64,000 nt of DNA from an uncultured Caryophanales bacterium (lineage in GTDB: Bacteria; Bacillota_I; Bacilli_A; RFN20; CAG-826), in assembly GCA_902464635.1 (NCBI GenBank), contig CABQKC010000007.1, positions 1 through 64,000 on the forward strand, given 5' to 3'. Below, in pieces: positions 50,693 through 57,616 of the stretch (its first letter is position 1; each line of letters starts with the position of its first letter). The notes beneath the pieces were generated by a model. The model was not told where the DNA came from. It did no database searches and was given only the letters and a program-made list of their open reading frames with translations. A program made the position numbers and the translations under genes.

Positions 50693-50694
50693 AT

Positions 50695-50949
50695 TTATTT
50701 TCTCTCCAAGAAAGAAATGTAATCATTACTAGAAGAAAAGACTACGTTATCAATTTCATTTAAAGCATCATTAGAAGCAACACAAAGAATAGTAACTCCA
50801 CGCCTAGAAACTGCTACTACTCTAAACCCTTCATAATCATCAATATCAGAAAGGATGAATCCATCCTTATCGGTAAGATAATCAATAAGGGTTTTTCTTT
50901 CTTCTTTGGATTTGGTTTTGATTAGATAATCGTATGGCTTATTTGACAT
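50695..50949 (-). CDS. Small protein of unknown function
   Basis: 84 residues, soluble, with an acidic centre (DKDGFILSDIDDYEGF) and a beta-type RVVAVSRRGVTILCVAS. CCTCCT-type complement gives a strong AGGAGG site before the ATG. First gene of a three-gene unit. No family recognised. Confidence 0.7.
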   Translation of the reverse strand: MSNKPYDYLIKTKSKEERKTLIDYLTDKDGFILSDIDDYEGFRVVAVSRRGVTILCVASNDALNEIDNVVFSSSNDYISFLERK

Positions 50950-50995
50950 TTTTATTATTCCTCCTATGTCAATGCCATTAAAGATTTAACTTGCT

Positions 50996-51013
50996 TTACT
51001 TAATATTAAGTAA
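50996..51013. promoter_or_regulatory. 18-bp perfect palindrome upstream of the three-gene unit
   Basis: TTACTTAATATTAAGTAA is self-complementary over all 18 bases and lies 47 bases before the ATG at 50949. It looks like a repressor operator. Regulator unknown. Confidence 0.45.
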
Positions 51014-51109
51014 GTTCTCGAATTATGAATTTATTCGATGTCATCGAGGATTTTCTTTAATGACGGCCATATTCTAAAGGGTAAAAAAGCAAAAGAAAAT
51101 AGTAATCTA

Positions 51110-51180
51110 GAGCGCGCATTATACGCCTAGAAAGATTGGTGCGCGCTTACTTGTACGCGCTTGCTTATGCACGCGTATAT
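51110..51180. repeat. GC-rich imperfect tandem repeats in an AT-rich gap
   Basis: GTGCGCGCTTACTT (51139-51152) and GTACGCGCTTGCTT (51153-51166) agree at 12 of 14 positions, and ATGCACGCGTATAT follows as a degenerate third unit. AGCGCGCATTATACGC at 51111-51126 is related. The 340-base gap 50950-51289 has no gene; this and the palindrome are all I see in it. Confidence 0.5.
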
Positions 51181-51289
51181 AAATATAGAATAAGGGCAAA
51201 CTAACCTAATTATTCCAATTTGGTTGTAGATATTTACTAGAATCAATAAGAGTATCAATGACTCCATTTTCTAACATTTAAAAATTGTT

Positions 51290-51735
51290 TTAATCCAATG
51301 TCTTCCCGTCTATTGAAATCGTAGCAACTTGCCAAGGAATGAATTTAACACTTTTTTGCAAAGCCTTTTTAGCAACATTTTCAAGTTCACCACAACAAGG
51401 GGCTTCCATTCTGACTAAAGTCACGCTTTTGATGTCGTTATTCCTAATAATCTCAGTTAGTTTCTCTAAACAATCGATCATATCAAACTTAGGACAACCA
51501 ATAAGAGTATTTTCCCTTTCATAAATTCTTCATGCAAATTAGCATATGCATAGGCGACACAATCAGCTGTAATCAATAATTTGACATTAGAAAAATAAGG
51601 GGCATTTATGAAAAAACCGAAAGGCACTACTGAAAATATCTTTTTCTTAACCTATCCGTCATCTCTTTTGATATAAGGCGTTCCACTTCCGAAACATTGA
51701 TCTAACCATTTAGTTAATCACTATAACAATCAATC
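51290..51735 (-). pseudogene. Decayed 4Fe-4S ferredoxin-family gene (C-terminal remnant)
   Basis: A 63-codon frame from ATG 51481 ends PWQVATISIDGKTLD and reads VTLVRMEAPCCGELENV, typical of the C-terminal half of a clostridial 4Fe-4S binding protein. Upstream the match continues in the same frame as IGCPKFD, then shifts frame near 51500-51507 and continues as NAPYFSNVKLLITADCVAY and then AYANLHEEFMKGKILL. A TAG at 51652-51654 interrupts it, after CFGSGTPYIKRDDG further upstream. The N-terminal ferredoxin part is gone. One frameshift, one nonsense codon and a missing 5' half mark it as a pseudogene. Confidence 0.75.
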
Positions 51736-51944
51736 AAGTCGGTTGATTATGAATAATCTAAATGTGATATTTCTAATTATTGCTGCCTTTTTTATTGTAA
51801 GCAACTGACTTATTAACAATTAAAACATAAGTCATCAAAATAATGATTTAGCATTGGCAAAGTGCAATCTTATCCTATGGCTCACCTTTAAAATCATTCC
51901 TTCTTGTTTCAGCGAAATAGCATTATTTTTTTGCAAAAACCTCT

Positions 51945-51976
51945 AAAATAAAACGCCCATTTTCGTGATGAGCGTT
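51945..51976 (-). terminator. Terminator of the Ig-like lipoprotein gene
   Basis: On the minus strand AACGCTCAT, loop CACGAAA, ATGGGCGTT (nine pairs, one G-T), then TTATTTTA. Confidence 0.75.
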
Positions 51977-51996
51977 ATAACGAAATATACTATTTT

Positions 51997-53715
51997 TTAG
52001 AAAACAAATTCCTGTTCGCAAGCATAAGCTTTATAACTGCCAATATCATCTTTGGTGAATTCCCCTTTATGGTACATTAAAGATAAATTCGAGGCAGTAA
52101 AATTAGCAGAAGCCCCAGAAGCTAAATCATCATAAATATACGTATATAAAGTCGCGTAATACTTACCATCTTTATCAAATACAATTATAGAAACAGTAAT
52201 CAACTTTGACGATAATTCAGTATTGTTTGTAACTGATCCGCTGGCTTTAAATGAGCTAAGAGAATCATCAATAAATGAAACATCGCTAATAGTATATCTG
52301 GTAGCGTTTGCCGTTGAAGCGTCTTTAATGGTTATATGAGGAATTCCAACCAAACCAGTTGTTACATCGCCAGAATACGAAACATCATCATATACATAGG
52401 TTGTTTCTCCTGGACGAATTAAATCTGGATAGCAATCAATATAGTCAACTTTTTGTTTAAGATTTCCGTTTGTATCTTCAATATCGATTGAACAACTACC
52501 AATATAAATGTTGACATTTCCATTATTTGTAACAGGCGTATAGACTTTCACACGTGTTTTTGACGAATAACTATAAATCTCTACAACTGCGTCGCCTACT
52601 AAATAACTAAAATTCTTTTTTTCGATAACAGTTATAGCGCACGATGCAGTAAAGCCACCATCAATTGTCGTAGCAGTGACAATCGCAGTGCCCGACTTGA
52701 CTGCAGTTATATTGCATCCTCCAGTAATAGTAGTAGAAATTGTTGCAACATTATTGTTATCAATGGACCACGCTACATTAGAATTTGAAGCAGTATAGGG
52801 TGAAACAGATGCATAAATAGATTCACTTTTTCCTTCTTCTAAAACTAAAGCGGTGCTACCTAACGATACCCCTGTTACCGGAACATGAGTTACAGTAACG
52901 CTGCAAGTTGCGATGAAGCCACCATCAACTGTTGTTGCGGTAATAATTGCATTGCCATCACTAATGGCAGTAACTAAGCCAAAACTTGAAACTGTAGCAA
53001 CCTTATCATTCGAAGTCGTCCATTTAATAGAAGTATTTGTAGCATTATATGGCGATACTGTTGCTACAAGCGATGAATAACTCCCGACTGATAGTTCTAA
53101 TGTTTCATCACTTAAAGAGATTCCTGTTACTGCAATATTTGTTTTAGGAATCGTAACATCCTTGTATTGCGTCTTAAAAGCGGGATTATTAAATTTTGCA
53201 GTATATCTACCCATTCCAACGGAGTCAGTAGTTGGTTGCGTTATTACTGAATACGTCGAATCAACCGTTTCGTTTTCGACGTGATAAAGATTAATTGAGC
53301 AAGTTCTTTTTGCCGTACAAGAGTCATAGCCAAGACTCCATGTGTATGTAGGATCATTCCAATTATGAACATGGTCTAATACCGGGATTGTTTCATCAGC
53401 GCGATATCGACAAATAGTGCAAATTCTATGTCTGGATCCTTTGCTTTCTTCAGTAGGCTGGAGATCTATAACCCACCCACCGAATGTGTGTTCCGATTTG
53501 TCTTTAACTTCAGAAGTATGTTCACATGTCGTGGCATGCCAATGGTATGTTTCATCATAGCTCCATTTATCGAAAAATGTATGGACATGTGAGACTGCTT
53601 GGGTGCTGCCTTGGGTATCAGAACTACTATTAGGATTGTAATTACCAGTAGAGCATGAACTTAATGAAAAACCTATTAAAAACATGCAAGTTGTTATCGA
53701 TTTTATAAATCTCAT
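51997..53715 (-). CDS. Cell-surface lipoprotein with Cys/His module and two Ig-like (BIG2) domains
   Basis: 572 residues. Lipobox LSSC (Cys at about 21). Residues about 45-125 hold an HxH/CxxC module (WSYDETYHWHATTC, HTFGGWVIDLQPTEES, CTICRYRADE) like those in the 1036-residue surface protein. Two BIG2 domains (about 195-280 and 283-365; VTGISLSDETLELSVGS, VTGVSLGSTALVLEEGK) follow, then a C-terminal beta domain. Anchored to the outer face of the membrane; probably adhesion or glycan contact. The ribosome site is GGGGGT. Confidence 0.85.
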   Translation of the reverse strand: MRFIKSITTCMFLIGFSLSSCSTGNYNPNSSSDTQGSTQAVSHVHTFFDKWSYDETYHWHATTCEHTSEVKDKSEHTFGGWVIDLQPTEESKGSRHRICTICRYRADETIPVLDHVHNWNDPTYTWSLGYDSCTAKRTCSINLYHVENETVDSTYSVITQPTTDSVGMGRYTAKFNNPAFKTQYKDVTIPKTNIAVTGISLSDETLELSVGSYSSLVATVSPYNATNTSIKWTTSNDKVATVSSFGLVTAISDGNAIITATTVDGGFIATCSVTVTHVPVTGVSLGSTALVLEEGKSESIYASVSPYTASNSNVAWSIDNNNVATISTTITGGCNITAVKSGTAIVTATTIDGGFTASCAITVIEKKNFSYLVGDAVVEIYSYSSKTRVKVYTPVTNNGNVNIYIGSCSIDIEDTNGNLKQKVDYIDCYPDLIRPGETTYVYDDVSYSGDVTTGLVGIPHITIKDASTANATRYTISDVSFIDDSLSSFKASGSVTNNTELSSKLITVSIIVFDKDGKYYATLYTYIYDDLASGASANFTASNLSLMYHKGEFTKDDIGSYKAYACEQEFVF

Positions 53716-53902
53716 TTTTTACCCCCATTTTGTGGTTTCAAAACTTACGCTTTTTTTATTGCCACTATATTCTAAATGAAATGGATTTAATTTTAAAGAA
53801 GGAACAAAATGACGGAAAAACCCTTGCTTGACTGTTGCTTGATTGGGCCATTATGGTTAATTGCATCAAGGCACATAACCTTTAATGCAAAAATAAAACC
53901 CC

Positions 53903-54048
53903 CAAAACCTAGAGATTCTGGGATAGGCTTCAACCCAACCACTTATTAACCGCATATTGGTCAGCGGGATACTTACAACTTAGCCATTTATATTCCGCAT
54001 GCTAATCAGCGGGATACCTGCAAGAGATTTCTTGTATAGTTAGTATAA
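53903..54048 (-). ncRNA. Possible structured RNA with three 45-base units
   Basis: On the minus strand TATCCCGCTGA-N6-TGCGG occurs twice (at 54016 and 53971, 45 bases apart), each able to form a CCGC/GCGG hairpin with loops differing by a compensating change. A third, weaker TATCCC unit (53925) leads into a stem (AAGCCTA/TAGGTTT) followed by T-rich sequence. A TATACT lies upstream at about 54045. The 522-base gap 53716-54238 has no convincing gene; this and the two terminators below are its only structured parts. Confidence 0.4.
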
Positions 54049-54132
54049 CATTTTTAATGAAGAAATAGTGGAAAATCAAAATTCCAATTCGATTCAATTC
54101 GAATTGGTTCGAACAGAATGAAATTTACTCTT

Positions 54133-54156
54133 ACAAAAAAAGGGCGTCCTGCCCTT
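54133..54156 (-). terminator. Terminator on the minus strand
   Basis: AAGGGC and GCCCTT pair around GTCCT; on the minus strand seven T follow. It probably backs up the terminator of the tRNA unit, or ends a short transcript from 54157-54209. Confidence 0.75.
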
Positions 54157-54204
54157 AATTGGTGAACCCAGTCCTTTCAGACAGCTCACTACTACAATAT
54201 AAAT

Positions 54205-54227
54205 AAAAACCCTATTTTGCAATAGGG
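54205..54227 (-). terminator. Terminator of the tRNA-Ala/tRNA-Met unit
   Basis: CCCTATT and AATAGGG pair around a four-base loop, and TTTTTATTT follows on the minus strand, 12 bases after the tRNA-Met CCA. Confidence 0.85.
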
Positions 54228-54238
54228 AATTAATCGAT

Positions 54239-54315
54239 TGGTGGCTGCGGGGGGACTCGAACCCTCGACACACCGGGTATGAGCCGATTGCTCTAACCAA
54301 CTGGGCTACGCAGCC
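54239..54315 (-). tRNA. tRNA-Met (anticodon CAU), elongator type
   Basis: Acceptor GGCTGCG/CGCAGCC, anticodon stem ATCGG/CCGGT region with loop CTCATAC, T arm GAGGG-TTCGAGT-CCCCC, encoded CCA. The loop ends A-C, as in elongator Met and unlike the A-A of tRNA-Ile2(CAU); absence of a GGG/CCC anticodon stem rules out the initiator. The D stem has one C-A mismatch (GCCC/GAGC). Confidence 0.88.
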
Positions 54316-54318
54316 ATA

Positions 54319-54394
54319 TGGTGGAACTTAACGGGATCGAACCGTCGACCTCATGCTTGCAAAGCACGCGCTCTCCCAGCTGAGCTAAAGTCCC
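54319..54394 (-). tRNA. tRNA-Ala (anticodon UGC)
   Basis: Acceptor GGGACTT/AAGTTCC (one G-T pair), D stem GCTC/GAGC, anticodon loop TTTGCAA, T arm GACGG-TTCGATC-CCGTT, encoded CCA. Three bases separate it from tRNA-Met, so both share a transcript. Confidence 0.96.
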
Positions 54395-54436
54395 AAACCG
54401 TTATAGACCTTATACCGTTTCAAAAACGGCTTTGCT

Positions 54437-54465
54437 ATTATAAGGCAAGGAAAGACACTTAACAA
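54437..54465 (-). promoter_or_regulatory. Promoter of the tRNA-Ala/tRNA-Met unit
   Basis: On the minus strand TTGTTA (54460-54465), 17 bases, TATAAT (54437-54442), 42 bases before tRNA-Ala. Confidence 0.75.
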
Positions 54466-54531
54466 TAACCAAATTCACAAATTGATGCCATATTTGACCT
54501 AAATTCGCTTATAAAAATAATATAAGGATAA

Positions 54532-54560
54532 AAGAAGGAAGGTTATTCGCCTTCCTTCTT
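54532..54560 (-). terminator. Terminator of the feo operon
   Basis: AAGAAGGAAGG and CCTTCCTTCTT form a perfect 11-bp stem around CGAATAA; the TAA stop codon of the last gene is in the loop. TTATCC follows on the minus strand. Confidence 0.8.
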
Positions 54561-54791
54561 GGAATTAGTATCGTTGCAGCAGCAACAACAATGCTTCTTC
54601 TCTTCTCTTTTTTTAGTGGCTTTATAATCCACTAACAAGGACTTTCCCTTATTAGAAGAGCAACCACAATTACATCCACCGCTTTTCTTTTTGATTATTA
54701 CATAAGTAGCGGCAAGGATTATAACAATAGCAACAACTACTAATATTACTATATCGATTACATTTATATTTTCTAATACTAATAGATTCAT
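54543..54791 (-). CDS. FeoB-associated Cys-rich membrane protein
   Basis: 82 residues. One membrane segment (about 10-33), then GGCNCGCSSNKG and a late HCCCCCNDT cluster. This is the FeoB-associated Cys-rich family that replaces FeoC in many clostridia and Bacilli. Its Cys residues may bind Fe2+ or an Fe-S cluster and tune FeoB. Its ATG overlaps the feoB stop by four bases. Confidence 0.88.
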   Translation of the reverse strand: MNLLVLENINVIDIVILVVVAIVIILAATYVIIKKKSGGCNCGCSSNKGKSLLVDYKATKKREEKKHCCCCCNDTNSKKEGE

Positions 54792-57037
54792 GCAGCCATT
54801 GCCTCTTTCTTGGTTTTGTAACGGTCATAGAAATATAGCCCCACTCCGCCTAGAACAAGTAATGGTAATGTAATTCCTAAAGTCCAAACATAATCGACAC
54901 TAATATAGCCAACTATACCCATGATATAGGATAAACCTAACCAGAATAAGACAGTGAATACGAATGTCTTATGGTCTTTTAGCTCGCCTTTAGCAGTTGC
55001 AACAGAAGCAAAGCAAGGAATGGTAAGCATATTAAACAAGGCAAATCCAACTAAGCCACCTTTGGTTATTCCACTAGCAGCAGCAATATCTTCAAATGAA
55101 CTTAATCCTAAGCCAGAAGCAAGGCTTTCGACTGTTGAAGTAACGTTTTCTTTAGCGACTATACCTTGGATAGAAGCAACGGAGAATATCCATGAATATC
55201 CACCAGTTTGGGCACTTCCAAATCCAAGAGGAGTAAATATAGGAGCAATGAAGACACCAAGATCATGGAGAATTGATTCATTTGGTTCGACCATTTCCCA
55301 TTTCCAGGAGAAATTAGACAAGACCCAGATGATAACAGTAGATAAGAAGATGATGGTAAATGCCTTGATGACAAAGTGCTTTCCCTTGTCATAGACATGT
55401 AAGGCCAAGGCTTTCGGGCTTGGGAGGTGATAGGCAGGTAATTCCATGATAAATGGAGGTACTTTCTCTCTTTGGCTAGTCTTAGTCATGACAATGACGG
55501 AAACAAGAGCAATAACAACGCCAAGTAGATATAGCATGAAGGTGAATAAGCCAGCATCAAGACCACCAGCTGCAGCAATAGCAGCAGCAATGATTACTAA
55601 GAATTCAGCTTTAGCGCCGCAAGTGAAGAATGGAATGACGCGGATGGTTTTTGTTCTTTCTTGGTCGGAAGAAAGGGTTCTTGTATTCATCATGGCAGGA
55701 ACACCACATCCAAATCCCATGATCATAGGCAAGAATGCACGTCCAGAAACACCAAATCTACGTAATAATCTATCTAATACGAAGGCGATTCTAGCCATAT
55801 ATCCGCTATCTTCTAGTAAGGAGAAGAAAGCAAATAGAAGCATGATTTGAGGTACAAATCCTAGAACAGCACATACCCCACCTAGAACACCATCATATAT
55901 TAAGCCAATTACCCAATCCGAAGCACCGGCACTAATTAATCCTTGCTTAATGCCAAGGGCAATGCAACCTAATATACCGGTTTCCTGGTCGCCAGCTAAT
56001 CTATGGAGGAATTCTCCGATAGAGACAATTCCAGCATCATCATAGAATAATCCGGCAAATGGACGGACTTCTTCTCCTCCGATATTGAATTTGATATATC
56101 CTAGATATCCTTCACCTAGATCTAATCCCATCGCATGCATGTAGAATAAGTCTCCAGCAAATACGATATGGAATATAGCAAACAAGATAACAATCATAAT
56201 AGGCAAGGCAGCCCATTTGTTAGTCATTACCTTATCAATTTTATCTGATAAAGTAAGCTTTTCGCTTTCGTTTCTAGTCTTTTTGCCTTCAATGACTTTA
56301 TTTACTAAAGGTGAGAGGAATTTATATCTTTCATCGGCAATAGAAGATTCATAATCAACCTTGTCCTCTTTAACTAAATCATTTACTTCGTTATAGGCGA
56401 CTTTGTTTTCTTTTTCTTCTAATTCATCTTTTTCAAGGGCTTTAACCGCATGGAATAATGGAGAATCGATATGATTATCTTCATAGACCTTCTTGGCTTT
56501 TTCTAAAGTTTCCTTAAATGGAAGGAAGGAAATCCCTTTTCTTTCTTTAGCTTTAGAAACTGCTTCCATTAATTCGTCTAGACCTTTATTTCTTAAAGCA
56601 GAGATTGAAACGACCTTAACTCCAAGAGCTTTTTCTAGCTCCCTTGCATCAATTCGTTGGTCATTTTCAGCAACCGCATCAATCATGTTAAGGGCAACTA
56701 CAACCGGAACATCCATTTCTAGGAGTTGGGTAGTCATATATAGATTACGCTCAAGATTAGTCGCATCGATGACAGAAATTACTACATCAGGCTTTTCGTG
56801 TAAAATGAAATTCCTGGAAATAACTTCTTCAGGGCTATATGGAGATAAAGAATAGATACCTGGAAGGTCAGTAATCTTTATTTCTTCGCTACCCTTTTTC
56901 TTGTTTTTATAGACACCTTCCCTTTTTTCGACAGTGACTCCAGGCCAGTTGCCAGTATAGGCAGTCGACCCAGTCAAAGCGTTAAATAAAGTTGTCTTAC
57001 CACAGTTTGGGTTACCTAGTAATGCTGCGTTAATCAT
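54788..57037 (-). CDS. feoB: Ferrous iron transporter FeoB
   Basis: 749 residues, full length. N-terminal G domain with GNPNCGKTTLFNALTG (P-loop at about 8-23), TDLPGIYSLSPYSPEE and LNMIDA; helical domain to about 280; membrane core with gate motifs including MGFGCGVPAMMNTRTL and IPFFTCGAKAEF. It imports Fe2+ across the membrane. It overlaps feoA and the Cys-rich gene by four bases each, showing tight coupling. Confidence 0.98.
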   Translation of the reverse strand: MINAALLGNPNCGKTTLFNALTGSTAYTGNWPGVTVEKREGVYKNKKKGSEEIKITDLPGIYSLSPYSPEEVISRNFILHEKPDVVISVIDATNLERNLYMTTQLLEMDVPVVVALNMIDAVAENDQRIDARELEKALGVKVVSISALRNKGLDELMEAVSKAKERKGISFLPFKETLEKAKKVYEDNHIDSPLFHAVKALEKDELEEKENKVAYNEVNDLVKEDKVDYESSIADERYKFLSPLVNKVIEGKKTRNESEKLTLSDKIDKVMTNKWAALPIMIVILFAIFHIVFAGDLFYMHAMGLDLGEGYLGYIKFNIGGEEVRPFAGLFYDDAGIVSIGEFLHRLAGDQETGILGCIALGIKQGLISAGASDWVIGLIYDGVLGGVCAVLGFVPQIMLLFAFFSLLEDSGYMARIAFVLDRLLRRFGVSGRAFLPMIMGFGCGVPAMMNTRTLSSDQERTKTIRVIPFFTCGAKAEFLVIIAAAIAAAGGLDAGLFTFMLYLLGVVIALVSVIVMTKTSQREKVPPFIMELPAYHLPSPKALALHVYDKGKHFVIKAFTIIFLSTVIIWVLSNFSWKWEMVEPNESILHDLGVFIAPIFTPLGFGSAQTGGYSWIFSVASIQGIVAKENVTSTVESLASGLGLSSFEDIAAASGITKGGLVGFALFNMLTIPCFASVATAKGELKDHKTFVFTVLFWLGLSYIMGIVGYISVDYVWTLGITLPLLVLGGVGLYFYDRYKTKKEAMAA

Positions 57038-57267
57038 TTATGGCTCCTTACTAGAACCGATTCAGCTTCGCTATGACGAAGAGAAAGTTCATAATTCCTA
57101 ATAGTAATTTCAATAGGATCACCTAGAGGGGCTTTCTTTCTTACATAGATTTCAGCACCTGGGGTAATTCCCATGTCGAAGAGTCTTCTTTTTACCCTTC
57201 CTTCCCCTGCAATAGAGTCAACATAGACTGTTGTCCCGATTGGGGTTTCAGATAGTTTGTTATTCAT
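57034..57267 (-). CDS. feoA: FeoA domain protein (second copy)
   Basis: 77 residues from the ATG at 57267. The frame is open eleven codons further, but that part lies inside the preceding feoA; the ATG-AATAA overlap with its stop makes 57267 the natural start. GEGRVKRRLFDMGITPGAEIYVRKKAPLG and the closing LRHSEAESVLV are the SH3-like FeoA pattern. It binds FeoB and regulates transport. Ends overlapping feoB. Confidence 0.93.
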   Translation of the reverse strand: MNNKLSETPIGTTVYVDSIAGEGRVKRRLFDMGITPGAEIYVRKKAPLGDPIEITIRNYELSLRHSEAESVLVRSHK

Positions 57268-57484
57268 GTTGAACCTCAACCTCAATGCCCATGGATACAT
57301 TTCTATCTAGACCTAATCTAGATTCCTTGACATTGATAACCACTGCCCCATGTTCTTCTTGCAAAAGAAAAATGGATTCACCCTTAACTAGGCCCAAAGA
57401 AGCAAGGTGTTTGGTACTCCTATCTTCTCCCCTAACTTTTACAATAGTTAGTTTCTTTCCGATTGGTGCAAATGGTAATGGCAT
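57260..57484 (-). CDS. feoA: FeoA domain protein (first copy)
   Basis: 74 residues. KHLASLGLVKGESIFLLQEEHGAVVI and LGLDRNVSMGIEVEV show an SH3-like FeoA domain, more divergent than the second copy. AAAGGAGG lies eight bases before the ATG. First gene of the feo operon. Two consecutive feoA genes before feoB are common in clostridia. Confidence 0.9.
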   Translation of the reverse strand: MPLPFAPIGKKLTIVKVRGEDRSTKHLASLGLVKGESIFLLQEEHGAVVINVKESRLGLDRNVSMGIEVEVQHE

Positions 57485-57507
57485 ATTTTGCCTCCTTTAC
57501 GATGAAA

Positions 57508-57535
57508 AGTATAGTTAACTTAACATTCATGTCAA
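57508..57535 (-). promoter_or_regulatory. Promoter of the feo operon with an inverted repeat in the spacer
   Basis: On the minus strand TTGACA (57530-57535), 16 bases, TATACT (57508-57513). The spacer holds GTTAA-G-TTAAC, which could be bound by an iron-responsive repressor of the DtxR or Fur type; it is not a clear match to either consensus. Confidence 0.6.
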
Positions 57536-57571
57536 GAGGAAATTAATTAAACTTAACAATTAGGCAAAATA

Positions 57572-57600
57572 AAAGACCCTAGTCAGGAGGTACTAGGGCC
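57572..57600 (-). terminator. Terminator of the fatty acid isomerase-like gene
   Basis: CCCTAGT (57578-57584) and ACTAGGG (57593-57599) pair; on the minus strand TCTTTTATTTT follows. Confidence 0.8.
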
Positions 57601-57616
57601 TTCAAAGGAGGTCGAA

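Noticed and set aside
51290..51481. 63-codon frame as a real small gene
   Set aside because: It is the tail of a longer damaged ferredoxin-family gene and has no ribosome site before its ATG.
52620..53060. Direct DNA repeats
   Set aside because: They are two BIG2 domains of one protein with related codons, not a mobile or CRISPR repeat.
53950..54023. CRISPR array
   Set aside because: Only two clear units plus a degenerate third, with 45-base period and no cas genes; the units fold as hairpins in one RNA.
54094..54300. 68-codon minus-strand frame beginning near 54300
   Set aside because: It overlaps the tRNA-Met gene and crosses two terminators; the codons are only a product of the tRNA sequence.
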